Source: Rhodonellum sp041748555 (GTDB lineage: Bacteria > Bacteroidota > Bacteroidia > Cytophagales > Cyclobacteriaceae). From it: a stretch of DNA of 64,000 nucleotides. Location: NCBI GenBank assembly GCA_041748555.1, contig JBGTDA010000136.1, positions 67,441 through 131,440 on the forward strand, given 5' to 3'. Below the pieces are notes generated by a model, which saw nothing but the letters and a program-made list of their open reading frames with translations, ran no database searches and had not been told where the DNA came from. The position numbers and the translations under genes are program-made. Of this stretch, positions 9,420-18,028 are shown one piece after another; position 1 is the stretch's first letter, and each line of letters starts with the position of its first letter.

Positions 9420-10190
9420 ATGTTCTTCTACCTTGCCCAGTTTCTGAGTTTTTTAGCTATGCCCATGACCATCATTTGCCTCCTGCTTATTTTTGGTTTC
9501 TGGTTTTTGAAAAAACCTTTGGGTAAAAAATTAATTCTGGCGGGTATTGTTCTTCTGCTTTTTTTCTCCAACCAGTTTATCAGTAACGCTGTCATGCAGG
9601 CCTGGGAACCGGAATTCAAAATCTTTGAAAGTCTCCCAATTTATGAGGTAGGCATTGTCCTGACAGGAGTCACCAATCTCAGCAAAACCGTCTATGATCG
9701 CACTTTTTTCAATAAAGGTGCCGACCGGGCCACCCAGGCCATACAGCTATATAAATTGGGTAAGATCAAAAAAATCCTGATCACGGGAGGTCAGGGACTC
9801 AATCCCGCAAACCCAAATACTGAAGCGGAACTTTTGAGGGATTTTATGGTCATTGCCGAAGTGGCGGAAGCGGACATATTAATAGAAAACCAAGCCAAAA
9901 ACACCTATCAAAATGCTGTGCTGGCAAAAGAAACACTTGAAGAATACGATTATTCTCCACTGGAAAAATCTCTGTTGATCACCTCTGCATTCCATATGTA
10001 CCGATCCAAAGGCTGTTTTGACAAAGCAGGTGTGCTGACGGATACTTTTCCGGTTGATTATTATGGACAGGACACGAAATTTGACATTCCGGTACTATTA
10101 TACCCTGATCCACAATCTCTCTCTTTATGGCACAAACTGTTCAAGGAATGGATAGGAATTGTGATGTATAAGTTGGTGGGATATATGTAA
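9420..10190 (+). CDS. YdcF/ElyC family (DUF218) envelope protein
   Basis: 256 residues with two N-terminal hydrophobic segments (about 5-30 and 37-55) followed by a DUF218 domain. Family marks are GIVLTGV, RATQAIQLYKLGKIKKILITGGQG, NPNTEAELLRDFMV, the ENQAKNTYQNAVLAKE stretch, and LLITSAFHMYRSKGCFDKAGV. ElyC/SanA/YdcF proteins are inner-membrane proteins linked to envelope integrity and peptidoglycan precursor metabolism; the exact reaction is not established. It is divergent from the dehydrogenase gene. An ATG at 9420 starts directly with the first membrane helix, which supports this start. Confidence 0.88.
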   Translation: MFFYLAQFLSFLAMPMTIICLLLIFGFWFLKKPLGKKLILAGIVLLLFFSNQFISNAVMQAWEPEFKIFESLPIYEVGIVLTGVTNLSKTVYDRTFFNKGADRATQAIQLYKLGKIKKILITGGQGLNPANPNTEAELLRDFMVIAEVAEADILIENQAKNTYQNAVLAKETLEEYDYSPLEKSLLITSAFHMYRSKGCFDKAGVLTDTFPVDYYGQDTKFDIPVLLYPDPQSLSLWHKLFKEWIGIVMYKLVGYM

Positions 10191-10363
10191 AAATATGTAT
10201 TTCTGTTGTTTTAAAAGAAACATTAGTATTTCCGGGAAGAAAGATTGAAGACAAATCCCAATAACTTCAGGACGGAAGTAGTCGCAACCAAAGGTCAGGT
10301 AAAGGATCCGCTGAATTTTGATTTTCAATTATGTCCTATTAGAACAAAAGCGTGAGGAATCAA

Positions 10364-10822
10364 TTACCACGTGGTCTGTTTGAGTTTGGGAAAGGCACGG
10401 ATAACATCACTCAAACTGATCTGACCGATTAATTTTCCTTCCTGCATAACAGGGAAGCGACGGATTTTCAAATCCAAAAACTTACCGGCTGCATCAAAAA
10501 GTGACATCTCAGGTGAGAGTGTCATCACTTCTCTGGTCATGTGTTCGGCCACTGTTCCGGGAAACCGGGGAGTGTTGGTGTACTTCCCTTTGATGATTTC
10601 ATTCAGGCAATCAACTTCGGAAATGATCCCAACCAGGTTTTCATCATGATCCACAACCGGTGCACCTGATATTTTTTTATTTGTCAAAACCTCCAATACA
10701 TGATCTATGGTATCCTCAGGATAAAAGGTGGTCAGGTTTGTTGACATGTGATCCTTTACCAGAATGGAAACATTGGATTTTTTTGGTTCTGCCATGCGAA
10801 CTCCTTGAAAACTTTTGACCAT
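10364..10822 (-). CDS. CBS-domain pair protein
   Basis: 152 residues (142 if started at the internal MAEPKKS, 10795). It holds two CBS motifs, roughly residues 22-80 (VKDHMSTNLTTFYPEDTIDHVLEVLTN split, ISGAPVVDHDENLVGIISEVD) and 92-148 (EHMTREVMTLSPEMSLFDAAG, IRRFPVMQEGKLIGQISLSDVIRA). Such stand-alone Bateman modules bind adenine nucleotides and act as energy-state sensors. There is no fused effector, and neighbours give no hint of the partner. Confidence 0.85.
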   Translation of the reverse strand: MVKSFQGVRMAEPKKSNVSILVKDHMSTNLTTFYPEDTIDHVLEVLTNKKISGAPVVDHDENLVGIISEVDCLNEIIKGKYTNTPRFPGTVAEHMTREVMTLSPEMSLFDAAGKFLDLKIRRFPVMQEGKLIGQISLSDVIRAFPKLKQTTW

Positions 10823-11013
10823 GGTATTTGGGGTTTAATGTGATTTCTTAATTTAGCTCAAAAAATTCAGCAATCATAATAAAATGTATTTGAAATCCTG
10901 ATTTTCAGACTTTACATCTTAATGAATTGATTATTCAGATTATAATATCCATAATCAGATTATTATTAGAATTAAATTTTATAAGAAAAAAAAATTTTCA
11001 ACAAATCCTGAAA

Positions 11014-12570
11014 TCATTTGCTTCCCACATTTTTCAATACCACAAAGGGTATCCAATCCTGCATCGGGAAATTGTATTGTGTTTTGAAGTCAAACCCTCC
11101 CAGTACAATATCCATTTTTCCATCTCCATCCAAATCACCTTTTTCCATGGTCAACCATGAATATTTTCCTAATTCTTTATGTGCGTGAACCGAAAAATCA
11201 AGGTTGCCGTAATTTTTGAAATAAAGAAAATTATGTTTTGGAATTTGTTTACCGTCCGGAAAATACGATATGACAGCAAGATCAGGTTCTCCGTCTTGAT
11301 CAAAGTCCTCAACCAAAATCCCACTTGCTCCATACATGGGATAAAACCAACTTTCCTCAAATTGATTTTCCCCGTTGTTCAGAAATATTCTGATGCCATG
11401 ATAAGGTTTCAAAATGGGCGACTTATCGGCATTATCACCGCTGACAATCACGATGTCCAGATTCCCATCCTTATTGAAGTCCACCATTTCAAAGTCAGAT
11501 CCTCCGAATAAAGGATTAAATTTTAACCATATTTGCTCCCGGAATTTGCCATCACCCTGGTTGATATATGCATATACTCCTTCTTTTGCCTGGGTCATCA
11601 AAGCCACAATATCAGGTAAACCGTCATTATTGAGGTCTGTTACCACTGTTTTCCTGGCTCCGGGTTGCCCATTCAGAAGATGGTGCACAAATCCACCGGG
11701 AGTGTTTTCATACCAGGAAAGATTTCCGATATGGTGACCAAAATTACAGATGATAATATCTTCCCGCCCGTTTTGATTCAGATCAGCATATGAAAAATGG
11801 ACAGGTCTCCGCAAACTATCCAATTGCAGGGAAGCAGCACTTATTTGAAAATTTTGAAAGTTATTCAACTGCCCGATCGCAAAATTGGATGGGTCCATGA
11901 TCCCCATTGTCAATAAGTCAAACTTACCTTCAGGATGAAAAATAATTGCAGAGGCAGGGGAAGCTATGGGAATGGAATCTATCAGCTCCATTGACTTGCC
12001 ATCAATCAGGAACAGCTGCCTGAAACGGTCACCGAAGTACAGAATTCCCTGTTCCTTGTTCCATGCCGTCAAAGTAGTAAGATTTGGCCTTTGTTTATTC
12101 AACGTGGGTACTATAGGTTCAAAATCCGGTAATTCATACTCAATATCAATTTTTGTTTTAATTCCCGTTAAGGTATCAGGTGCGCGGGACAGATAATATT
12201 CCCGGATTTTTTCCCATTCCCCACGGGTAATCAGTTGTGATTCGGAATAAATGCCAGATGGTACATCACTATCTTCACCTACTGCCAAACCAAAATCATC
12301 GGCGGTGATCAAGCCCATCCTCCGCCTCATGTCGGGTAAAACTGAATGCTCCCAGGTAGATTTGTCGGGAAGCTCCGGCTCCGGTTTGAGATGACATGCT
12401 CCACAATAAGCCGCCGCCAATTGATGTCCTTCCAAATCTTCAGAAGTACCGTCTATTTGTTTTAGGGCTTCAAAATCAGTATTTTCATGATTATTTTCAC
12501 TATTTGAAGAACAGGAGGAACCCATCAAAGCCAAAAATAAAACTTTTGTAAAGGTCCCTTTCATGCGCAT
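11014..12570 (-). CDS. Lipoprotein with cytochrome c motif and FG-GAP/VCBS repeats
   Basis: The functional start is probably the Met at 12570 (or 12564), because it is followed by a lipoprotein leader (KGTFTKVLFLALMGSSC) with the lipidated Cys 20 residues in. The reading frame itself is open back to 12762, see the adjoining remnant. The mature N-terminus has a haem-binding CGACH motif (within AAAYCGACHLKPEPELP) with a possible distal Met in DMRRRMG. The rest is a beta-propeller of VCBS/FG-GAP repeats with calcium-type motifs DLNQNGREDI, DLNNDGLPDI, DFNKDGNLDI, DFDQDGEPDL and DLDGDGKMDI. It should sit on the outer membrane or cell surface. The family is common beside ASPIC/UnbV and SusCD genes in Bacteroidota; its function is unknown. 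Residues are about 518. Confidence 0.85.
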   Translation of the reverse strand: MRMKGTFTKVLFLALMGSSCSSNSENNHENTDFEALKQIDGTSEDLEGHQLAAAYCGACHLKPEPELPDKSTWEHSVLPDMRRRMGLITADDFGLAVGEDSDVPSGIYSESQLITRGEWEKIREYYLSRAPDTLTGIKTKIDIEYELPDFEPIVPTLNKQRPNLTTLTAWNKEQGILYFGDRFRQLFLIDGKSMELIDSIPIASPASAIIFHPEGKFDLLTMGIMDPSNFAIGQLNNFQNFQISAASLQLDSLRRPVHFSYADLNQNGREDIIICNFGHHIGNLSWYENTPGGFVHHLLNGQPGARKTVVTDLNNDGLPDIVALMTQAKEGVYAYINQGDGKFREQIWLKFNPLFGGSDFEMVDFNKDGNLDIVIVSGDNADKSPILKPYHGIRIFLNNGENQFEESWFYPMYGASGILVEDFDQDGEPDLAVISYFPDGKQIPKHNFLYFKNYGNLDFSVHAHKELGKYSWLTMEKGDLDGDGKMDIVLGGFDFKTQYNFPMQDWIPFVVLKNVGSK

Positions 12571-12762
12571 ACTGGCTTTATCCACACCGTTACCAAGAAA
12601 GCCGAACAGTTTCTTCAAAACAGCCTGTTTGGTTTCAGATTCTCTTGAGGAAATTGCAGACCATTCCCGCAACATTTCTTTTGCCTCATGATACATTTCC
12701 AACAGTTCAGGATCACGGGAATTGTAAAAGTCTCCGGCAAGCAATTTTTCCCGTTCTGTCAT
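12571..12762 (-). pseudogene. N-terminal remnant of a maltose/sugar O-acetyltransferase, in frame with the lipoprotein
   Basis: The 64 codons before the lipoprotein leader read MTEREKLLAGDFYNSRDPEL, then a helical stretch LLEMYHEAKEMLREW, then KQAVLKKLFGFLGNGV. This matches the Mac N-terminal domain of NodL/LacA/Maa-type sugar O-acetyltransferases (E. coli Maa begins with a KEKMIAGELYRSADE-like stretch and has LFGQV at the same place). The hexapeptide left-handed helix that does catalysis is absent: the match stops after about 61 residues and the lipoprotein leader follows. The ATG overlaps the cutC stop by four bases (ATGA), as an operon partner would. An intact maa gene was probably joined to the downstream lipoprotein gene by a deletion. 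Confidence 0.7.
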
Positions 12763-13508
12763 GACTTTTCCATTTCCTCCAAAAAGCGGTTTACAAGTTC
12801 CTTGTCGACTGTCAACACCTGTTTAAAGGCCTCCAGGTCATGTGAAAGTCTGACTTTCGGATGTTCATATCGGCTTTCGGAGGGTCTATGGCTTTTGCAG
12901 CTTGCATGAATTTCTTTCAGCAAACCTGATTTGTTTAAAATTGGAACATGCTGTGGCTGCAAACCACCGCCCGGCATGATGATGATTCGGTTTCCCGCCA
13001 GTTTCAGGAGTTGCTGAATTTTGGTAAGGCCTGCTGTTACCGAGTTTTCACCACCCGAAGTCAGGATTCTTTTAAATCCACAGGCAATAAGGGTTTCCAA
13101 AGCTTCTTCCTGATCCTTACAAATATCAAAAGCGCGATGAAAGGTGCAGGGAAGCTCTCCTGCTTCGGCCAATAGGTATTTGCAGGCATGTTGGTTTACG
13201 CTTCCGTCAGGATTCAGGATTCCAAAAACAAACCCGTCCGCTCCAAAAAACTTAAGGATGTTGATGTCATTTTTCATGACTTCCAGTTCTTCGGGGGAAT
13301 AGACAAAATCCCCACCTCTCGGCCGGATCATCACATAAACAGGAACTGTGAATTTCTCTTTCAAAAAGGATAAGGCCCCTGCACCGGGAGTTTCCCCTCC
13401 TTCTCCAAAATCAGAACACAGCTCCAGTCGGTCAATTCCGAATTCAATGGCTTTTAAAGCCGCTTCAATAGTGAAAACCGGTGATTCTATCAACATCTTG
13501 TTCATCAT
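12759..13508 (-). CDS. cutC: CutC family protein
   Basis: 249 residues, one TIM barrel. Typical CutC sequence runs include AIEFGIDRLELCSDFGEGG, VPVYVMIRPRGGDFVYSPEEL, GADGFVFGILNPDGSVN, TFHRAFDICKDQEEAL, GFKRILTSGGENSVTAGL and RIIIMPGGGLQP. The family was first named for copper homeostasis in E. coli, but a direct copper role is disputed and the reaction is unknown. It follows the glycosylasparaginase stop without a gap and its own stop overlaps the next frame, so the three are one transcription unit. Confidence 0.93.
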   Translation of the reverse strand: MMNKMLIESPVFTIEAALKAIEFGIDRLELCSDFGEGGETPGAGALSFLKEKFTVPVYVMIRPRGGDFVYSPEELEVMKNDINILKFFGADGFVFGILNPDGSVNQHACKYLLAEAGELPCTFHRAFDICKDQEEALETLIACGFKRILTSGGENSVTAGLTKIQQLLKLAGNRIIIMPGGGLQPQHVPILNKSGLLKEIHASCKSHRPSESRYEHPKVRLSHDLEAFKQVLTVDKELVNRFLEEMEKS

Positions 13509-14486
13509 TTAAAATTTACTTTTCGCATCGATCAATTCTCCTCCTCCGCTGTGATGGCGGGCATAATTGAACCCGGGCCGGACAGCATAAGCCCCAACTT
13601 CACCGTCTTTGTTCATTGCTAAAAATCCAGCCTGAATATCCTGAATATTCTTGTTTTTTGAGATCAATCTTCCGACCGCCTCCTCGCATGCTTCCTGTGG
13701 GGTTCTGCCTTGGCGCATCAGTTCAACGATCAGAAAACTGCCGCAGATCCGGATAATGGATTCCCCCAAGCCCGTTGCAGTGGCAGCACCTACTTCATCA
13801 TCCACATACAATCCCGCACCGATAATCGGGCTGTCCCCTACTCTGCCATGCATTTTATAGGCCAACCCGGAAGTAGTACAGGATCCTGCCAATTTACCAT
13901 CTGGACCCAGGGCAATCATGCCAATGGTATCGTGGTTTTCTATGTTGATTATAGGTTTATATCGATAAGTTTTTTTCCACTCCTGATAAAGTTCTTTCGC
14001 TTTTGGGCTCAGGGTTTCGGACTCCATCGGAAATCCCTGAGCAATTGCAAACTGCCTTGCTCCCTCTCCTGCCAACATTACATGTGGAGTTTCTTCCATA
14101 ACTTTTCGGGCTAGAGAAATGGGATGCTTCACCTGTCTCACAAAAGCCACAGAACCACAGGAACCGTCCCCTTTCATGATCGAAGCATCCAACGTCGGGA
14201 TGCCCTCACGGTCCGGCAATCCCTGCAAGCCCACAGAAAGATTGTCCATATCCAGCTCTGTCACCTTCACGCCCTCCTCAACAGCCTCCACCAGGTTACC
14301 GGTTCGGGATAGCACTTCCCAAGCTTTGTCGTTGGCAGGCATGCCATGATTCCAGGTAGACAATATCAAGGGTTTGAATTTTTCCCTTTTTTCTGTCAAA
14401 GAAATGGCAGCCTTGGAAAAAGTCGCCGGAATCAAAAGTGAAGTTGATAATAAAGTTTTCTTTAGAAAATTTCTTCTTTGGGACAT
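13509..14486 (-). CDS. Secreted N4-(beta-N-acetylglucosaminyl)-L-asparaginase
   Basis: 325 residues, Ntn-hydrolase of the isoaspartyl peptidase/glycosylasparaginase family. The autocatalytic cleavage site precedes the Thr of HDTIGMIALGPDG; downstream SCTTSGLAYKMHGRVGDSP and GAGLYVDDEVGAATATGLGE carry the substrate pocket. These match the flavobacterial glycosylasparaginase closely. The N-terminus (MSQRRNFLKKTLLSTSLLIPATFSKA) has a twin-arginine-like start and a hydrophobic core, so the enzyme is probably exported. It cleaves the GlcNAc-Asn bond left from N-glycoprotein breakdown. It is the first gene of a minus-strand unit with cutC. Confidence 0.92.
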   Translation of the reverse strand: MSQRRNFLKKTLLSTSLLIPATFSKAAISLTEKREKFKPLILSTWNHGMPANDKAWEVLSRTGNLVEAVEEGVKVTELDMDNLSVGLQGLPDREGIPTLDASIMKGDGSCGSVAFVRQVKHPISLARKVMEETPHVMLAGEGARQFAIAQGFPMESETLSPKAKELYQEWKKTYRYKPIINIENHDTIGMIALGPDGKLAGSCTTSGLAYKMHGRVGDSPIIGAGLYVDDEVGAATATGLGESIIRICGSFLIVELMRQGRTPQEACEEAVGRLISKNKNIQDIQAGFLAMNKDGEVGAYAVRPGFNYARHHSGGGELIDAKSKF

Positions 14487-14504
14487 TTGCTTCTTGTTTG
14501 ATAT

Positions 14505-14567
14505 GTTTGGGTAGGTGGTATTTGGTATTTATCCCTGTGGGATTTATACCACATACCACAACCCAAA
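14505..14567. promoter_or_regulatory. Large imperfect palindrome between divergent genes
   Basis: The arms GTGGTATTTGGTATTTATCCC (14515-14535) and GGGATTTATACCACATACCAC (14539-14559) pair with few mismatches around a 3-base loop, and the outer words TTTGGGT and ACCCAAA extend the symmetry. It lies 19 bp upstream of the asparaginase ATG and about 70 bp upstream of the creatininase ATG. It could be an operator or a mobile palindromic repeat; sequence alone does not decide. Confidence 0.5.
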
Positions 14568-14635
14568 ATTACATAACCTATACCGAAAACGACCGGATAA
14601 TTATAACTTTAGCTTTTCAAACTAAATCAAAAAAC

Positions 14636-15397
14636 ATGAGACCTTATATATTAGCTGAAAACAACTGGAAGAGTTTAAAAGATGATCGGTTTGAATTGGC
14701 GGTGATGCCATGGGGTGCAACTGAGGCGCATAATTATCATATGCCCTACGGAACGGATATTTATGAGGCGGATGCCATAGCTGCAGAAGCCGGAAAGGTG
14801 GCTTGGGAAAACGGAGCCAAAGTAGTGATCCTTCCTACCGTTCCTTTTGGTGTCAACACGGGTCAAAGCGATATTTATCTGGATATCAACATGAATCCCA
14901 GCACCCAAATGGCCATTATCAAGGATGTTCTTACAGTCCTTAACCGTCAGGGCATCAAGAAATTCCTGATCCTCAACAGTCACGGTGGCAATGATTTCAA
15001 AACCATGCTCAGGGAGCTGGGACTACTTTTTCCTGAAATGCTGTTGATGACCTGCAACTGGTTTCAGGCTTTGGATAAAACCAAATATTTTGAGGAGGAA
15101 GGGGATCATGCAGATGAAATGGAGACAAGCTTAATCCTGTATCTTTATCCGCACCTGGTACTACGGCTCGAAGTGGCCGGAGAAGGAAAAGAAAAAAAAT
15201 CAACCATTCCGGGACTTCAGGAAAAATGGGCATGGGCGGAACGTAAATGGTCTCAGGTAACGGAAGACACAGGAATAGGAAATCCAAAAAAATCCAATGC
15301 TGAAAAAGGAGAAAAATATTTTAAAGATGCCTGTCAAAAAGTGGGTAACCTGATGCTTGATATCTGCAAAGCAGACTTGAATCAGCTTTATAAATAA
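14636..15397 (+). CDS. Creatininase family amidohydrolase
   Basis: 253 residues from the ATG at 14636 (MRPYILAENNWKSL); the open frame reaches back to 14438 but that part overlaps the divergent gene's leader. Metal ligands of the creatininase/MftE-type family are visible: Glu, His and Asp in MPWGATEAHNYHMPYGTD, the NSHGGN motif, and a Glu in DHADEMETS. Members hydrolyse cyclic or linear amides (creatinine, formamidopyrimidines, peptide ends). Which substrate applies is unknown. It stands divergent from the asparaginase and 87 bp ahead of a methyltransferase gene. Confidence 0.88.
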   Translation: MRPYILAENNWKSLKDDRFELAVMPWGATEAHNYHMPYGTDIYEADAIAAEAGKVAWENGAKVVILPTVPFGVNTGQSDIYLDINMNPSTQMAIIKDVLTVLNRQGIKKFLILNSHGGNDFKTMLRELGLLFPEMLLMTCNWFQALDKTKYFEEEGDHADEMETSLILYLYPHLVLRLEVAGEGKEKKSTIPGLQEKWAWAERKWSQVTEDTGIGNPKKSNAEKGEKYFKDACQKVGNLMLDICKADLNQLYK

Positions 15398-15484
15398 GGC
15401 CTGGACAGTAAAAGAAGGTATTGGAACTTGAAAATCATATTGAAAATGAATGTCAAAATCTGAGTCGGTAAAGTAAACCAGGCT

Positions 15485-16213
15485 ATGAATAAATCTACTG
15501 TAGAAGAAATCAGGAGGAGGTTTGACGGGGATGTCGAGCGGTTTTCCAATTTGCAGACGGGACAGGTGGCGACCATTGATGCCGAAATATCCTTGGAGCT
15601 GCTCACCGAAGCTGCCAAAAGAATAAAACCGAATGCGACTCAGCTGCTGGATCTTGGATGTGGTGCCGGCAATTATTCCCTAAAGATGTTGGGCAAAATC
15701 CCGGATCTTCATTGCACGCTGATTGATTTGAGCAAACCGATGCTGGATCGGGCAAATGAGCGGATTTTACAAACATCCAAAGTAAAGCCTACACTCATCC
15801 AAGGTGACATCCAAGAAATCAATCTTCCTGCTGAGCAATTTGACATCATCTTGGCAGGTGCTGTTTTACATCATTTGCGGGATGATCAGGATTGGGAATC
15901 AGTGTTCACCAAGCTTTTCAGGTCTTTAAAACAAGGTGGCTGCCTGATGATATCAGACCTGGTAAGTCAGGACACTGCCTTGCTGAATGCTTATATTTGG
16001 GAAAAATACGGGGAATATTTAGAGGGTAAGGGTGGTGCAGAATACAGGAAAAAAGTGCTGGATTATGTGGAAAAAGAGGATTCTCCACGATCAATCAATT
16101 ATCAGCTGGACGTGATGAAGAAAGTCGGATTTACCCGGGTTGAGGTGCTACACAAGAACCTTTGCTTTGCTGCTTTTTGTGGGGTGAAGCAAGGGTTTTT
16201 GACGGATGACTGA
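15485..16213 (+). CDS. Class I SAM-dependent methyltransferase
   Basis: 242 residues. The glycine-rich SAM-binding motif I is LLDLGCGAGNYSLKML (about residues 50-66), motif II-like acidic residue in CTLIDLSKPMLDRA, post-motif GDIQEINLPAEQFDIILAGAVLHHLRDDQDW, and motif III region LKQGGCLMISDLVSQD. The fold is clear but the acceptor is not; family members close to this layout act on small molecules or quinone-like substrates. The start at MNKSTVEEIRRRFDGDVERFSN is typical of a sub-group that opens with such a helix. Probably transcribed with the creatininase gene. Confidence 0.88.
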   Translation: MNKSTVEEIRRRFDGDVERFSNLQTGQVATIDAEISLELLTEAAKRIKPNATQLLDLGCGAGNYSLKMLGKIPDLHCTLIDLSKPMLDRANERILQTSKVKPTLIQGDIQEINLPAEQFDIILAGAVLHHLRDDQDWESVFTKLFRSLKQGGCLMISDLVSQDTALLNAYIWEKYGEYLEGKGGAEYRKKVLDYVEKEDSPRSINYQLDVMKKVGFTRVEVLHKNLCFAAFCGVKQGFLTDD

Positions 16214-16308
16214 TGACCGATGTGACCATCAATCTATGGGCGAGGATAATAGGTTTTGTATCGAGGTTTATTCGGATTTTTTGTGAGAAGGAAAAAATGA
16301 ATTTAAAA

Positions 16309-16671
16309 TTATGGGTTTAAAAGCTTCTCCAAGACAATATCCAAATCTCCTTTCAATTCATAAACCTTATATAAATCCGAGAAATAAACCTTGTTACCGG
16401 GATCGTTTTGACATAATTTTTCCAATACCTGTACTGCTTGGGACAATTTTACCAAACCAAGGGATTTGGTTGCAATCAAAATCTCGTTAATTTCTGCCGG
16501 ATCGTTTACACCGGAGAGATTGATGGAGATCAGGCTTCCCTGGATTTCCACAACGGTTTTATAGGGACTATAATAGTTTTTGGCAGCCTTAACAATTTCC
16601 TCATAATTTACAAGATTCTCTTCAAGGTTCAGATTTCTTAGAAAATTGGATTTGTTGATAAAGATTTTCAT
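16309..16671 (-). CDS. Hypothetical 120-residue protein
   Basis: No signal peptide, no membrane segment and no recognised motif. The first half alternates like a small alpha/beta domain (VVEIQGSLISINLSGVNDPAEINEILIATKSLG) and the C-terminal half is helical (LVKLSQAVQVLEKLCQND). Codon use is like the neighbours. It is convergent with the methyltransferase and monocistronic. Function unknown. Confidence 0.6.
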   Translation of the reverse strand: MKIFINKSNFLRNLNLEENLVNYEEIVKAAKNYYSPYKTVVEIQGSLISINLSGVNDPAEINEILIATKSLGLVKLSQAVQVLEKLCQNDPGNKVYFSDLYKVYELKGDLDIVLEKLLNP

Positions 16672-17130
16672 GGGGATTAAACTTGATCTTTTGTTAATTA
16701 CGATGTTGGGTGATACCCGGATTGAAGGGCAATGATGAATGGGGCGGAAGATTTATGTTTAAATATTAAATATAACAACTTTATATTAATGATATGGTTC
16801 TTCTAAGCAGTAATTTTACCATCATATTAATACCATCTTTACTTAGCGTGTTGAATAAATTCAACCATTATAACCTCTTTTTTTATTCCTTTAACCTAAA
16901 CTTTCTAATCTTTGTAGTACTAATTATCCCAAAAAGATTTACTTTTTATCTACAAACCCATCATCTCCTCAAATGCCGACTTGCTTTTGACCGCTAAAGG
17001 ACATTTATAGTATTTTTCGTACAGATGAAAAATTGGAAAAGTTTGAAAAACGCGGATGATGCAACAACTGATCCGGCATAAAATTGGAAAGACAATTTTG
17101 AATTATTTTAAATATGCTATCCTTACTACT
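16672..17130. other. Intergenic region upstream of the head-GIN gene
   Basis: This AT-rich gap separates two divergent genes. It holds only a short hairpin near 16850-16865 (GTTGAA/TTCAAC) and short open frames without coding character. An ATG at 17056 is in frame with the next gene but precedes its signal peptide by 25 codons and is not favoured. Confidence 0.4.
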
Positions 17131-17829
17131 ATGAAAACTTTAAAATCCAGTGCTTTGGCCCTGATATTTTGCTTGGTCGTTTCCGCACTTTCCGCACAGA
17201 CGGTTGAAATGAGGAGTTTGTCACCCTTTACCAAAATTTCCTCCGGAGGAAGCTGGGATGTGATCCTTCAGAAGGGTCAAAAAGAAGAGATCCGGTTGGA
17301 AACCGACAGCTTTGACCTGAATAATGTGATAACTGAGGTAGATAATAACACCTTGAAAATTTCCTTAGAAAGAGGAAATTACAGAAATGTAAATCTGACT
17401 GTGTATGTTACTTACCGGGATCTGGAAGCTATAAAAATAAGTGGTTCAGGAAATCTTAAGAGTTCAGAAAATATTGCTGCCCATGACCTTGAGATTGAAA
17501 TGAGCGGCTCCGGCAATACAATCTTAAAGCACATAACAGCCGACAACCTAATGCTGACCATGACGGGTTCGGGCAATATGAAAGTTGAAGGTGGTGCTGT
17601 GGGCAACTTGACTTTAAAGCAAACAGGTTCGGGTAACTTCAATGCAATGGAACTTCAAGCGGAAAATACGACGGTAAACAAATCAGGATCAGGAAATGCT
17701 ACTTTCACTGCCAACGAATCCATCTCGATAAGATCCTCTGGTTCAGGAGATGTGCAGTATAAGGGAAATCCCCGTAACACAGATGTGCGCACCTCAGGAT
17801 CAGGAAGAATGGTAAAGAAACAAAACTGA
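17131..17829 (+). CDS. Head-GIN domain (DUF2807) exported protein
   Basis: 232 residues started at the Met directly before a signal peptide (MKTLKSSALALIFCLVVSALSAQ). The mature protein begins with the GIN domain signature (LSPFTKISSGGSWDVILQKGQ). After about residue 100 it becomes a solenoid: a GSG turn recurs every 18-21 residues, seven times (SGSGN, SGSGN, TGSGN, TGSGN, SGSGN, SGSGD, SGSGR), each followed by alternating polar/hydrophobic strands. That is the pattern of a right-handed beta-helix. DUF2807 proteins are predicted envelope or surface proteins sometimes called adhesin-like; the role is not established. A terminator follows. Confidence 0.88.
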   Translation: MKTLKSSALALIFCLVVSALSAQTVEMRSLSPFTKISSGGSWDVILQKGQKEEIRLETDSFDLNNVITEVDNNTLKISLERGNYRNVNLTVYVTYRDLEAIKISGSGNLKSSENIAAHDLEIEMSGSGNTILKHITADNLMLTMTGSGNMKVEGGAVGNLTLKQTGSGNFNAMELQAENTTVNKSGSGNATFTANESISIRSSGSGDVQYKGNPRNTDVRTSGSGRMVKKQN

Positions 17830-17897
17830 ACAGAGATATGGATAGTAGAATGGTAAAGATGCCGGGTCAAGGAAATGAGTACGGTATTTTCATAGCC

Positions 17898-17926
17898 CAG
17901 AAGGATTTTAATCCTTCTGTTTTTCT
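17898..17926 (+). terminator. Rho-independent terminator after the head-GIN gene
   Basis: Perfect 9-bp stem CAGAAGGAT/ATCCTTCTG with a TTTA loop followed by TTTTTCTT on the plus strand, about 70 bp after the stop codon. Confidence 0.7.
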
Positions 17927-18028
17927 TCCTTATCTAAAAGCATATACGGGTAAAAACCAAAATATATCCTCCTCATTATGCAATCTATACCCGAATACAT
18001 TGGTCATGCATTACCCTTGTAAAACTTT

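Noticed and set aside
10927..11160. Plus-strand open frame opposite the end of the cytochrome/FG-GAP lipoprotein
   Set aside because: It overlaps a well-supported gene on the other strand and has no domain.
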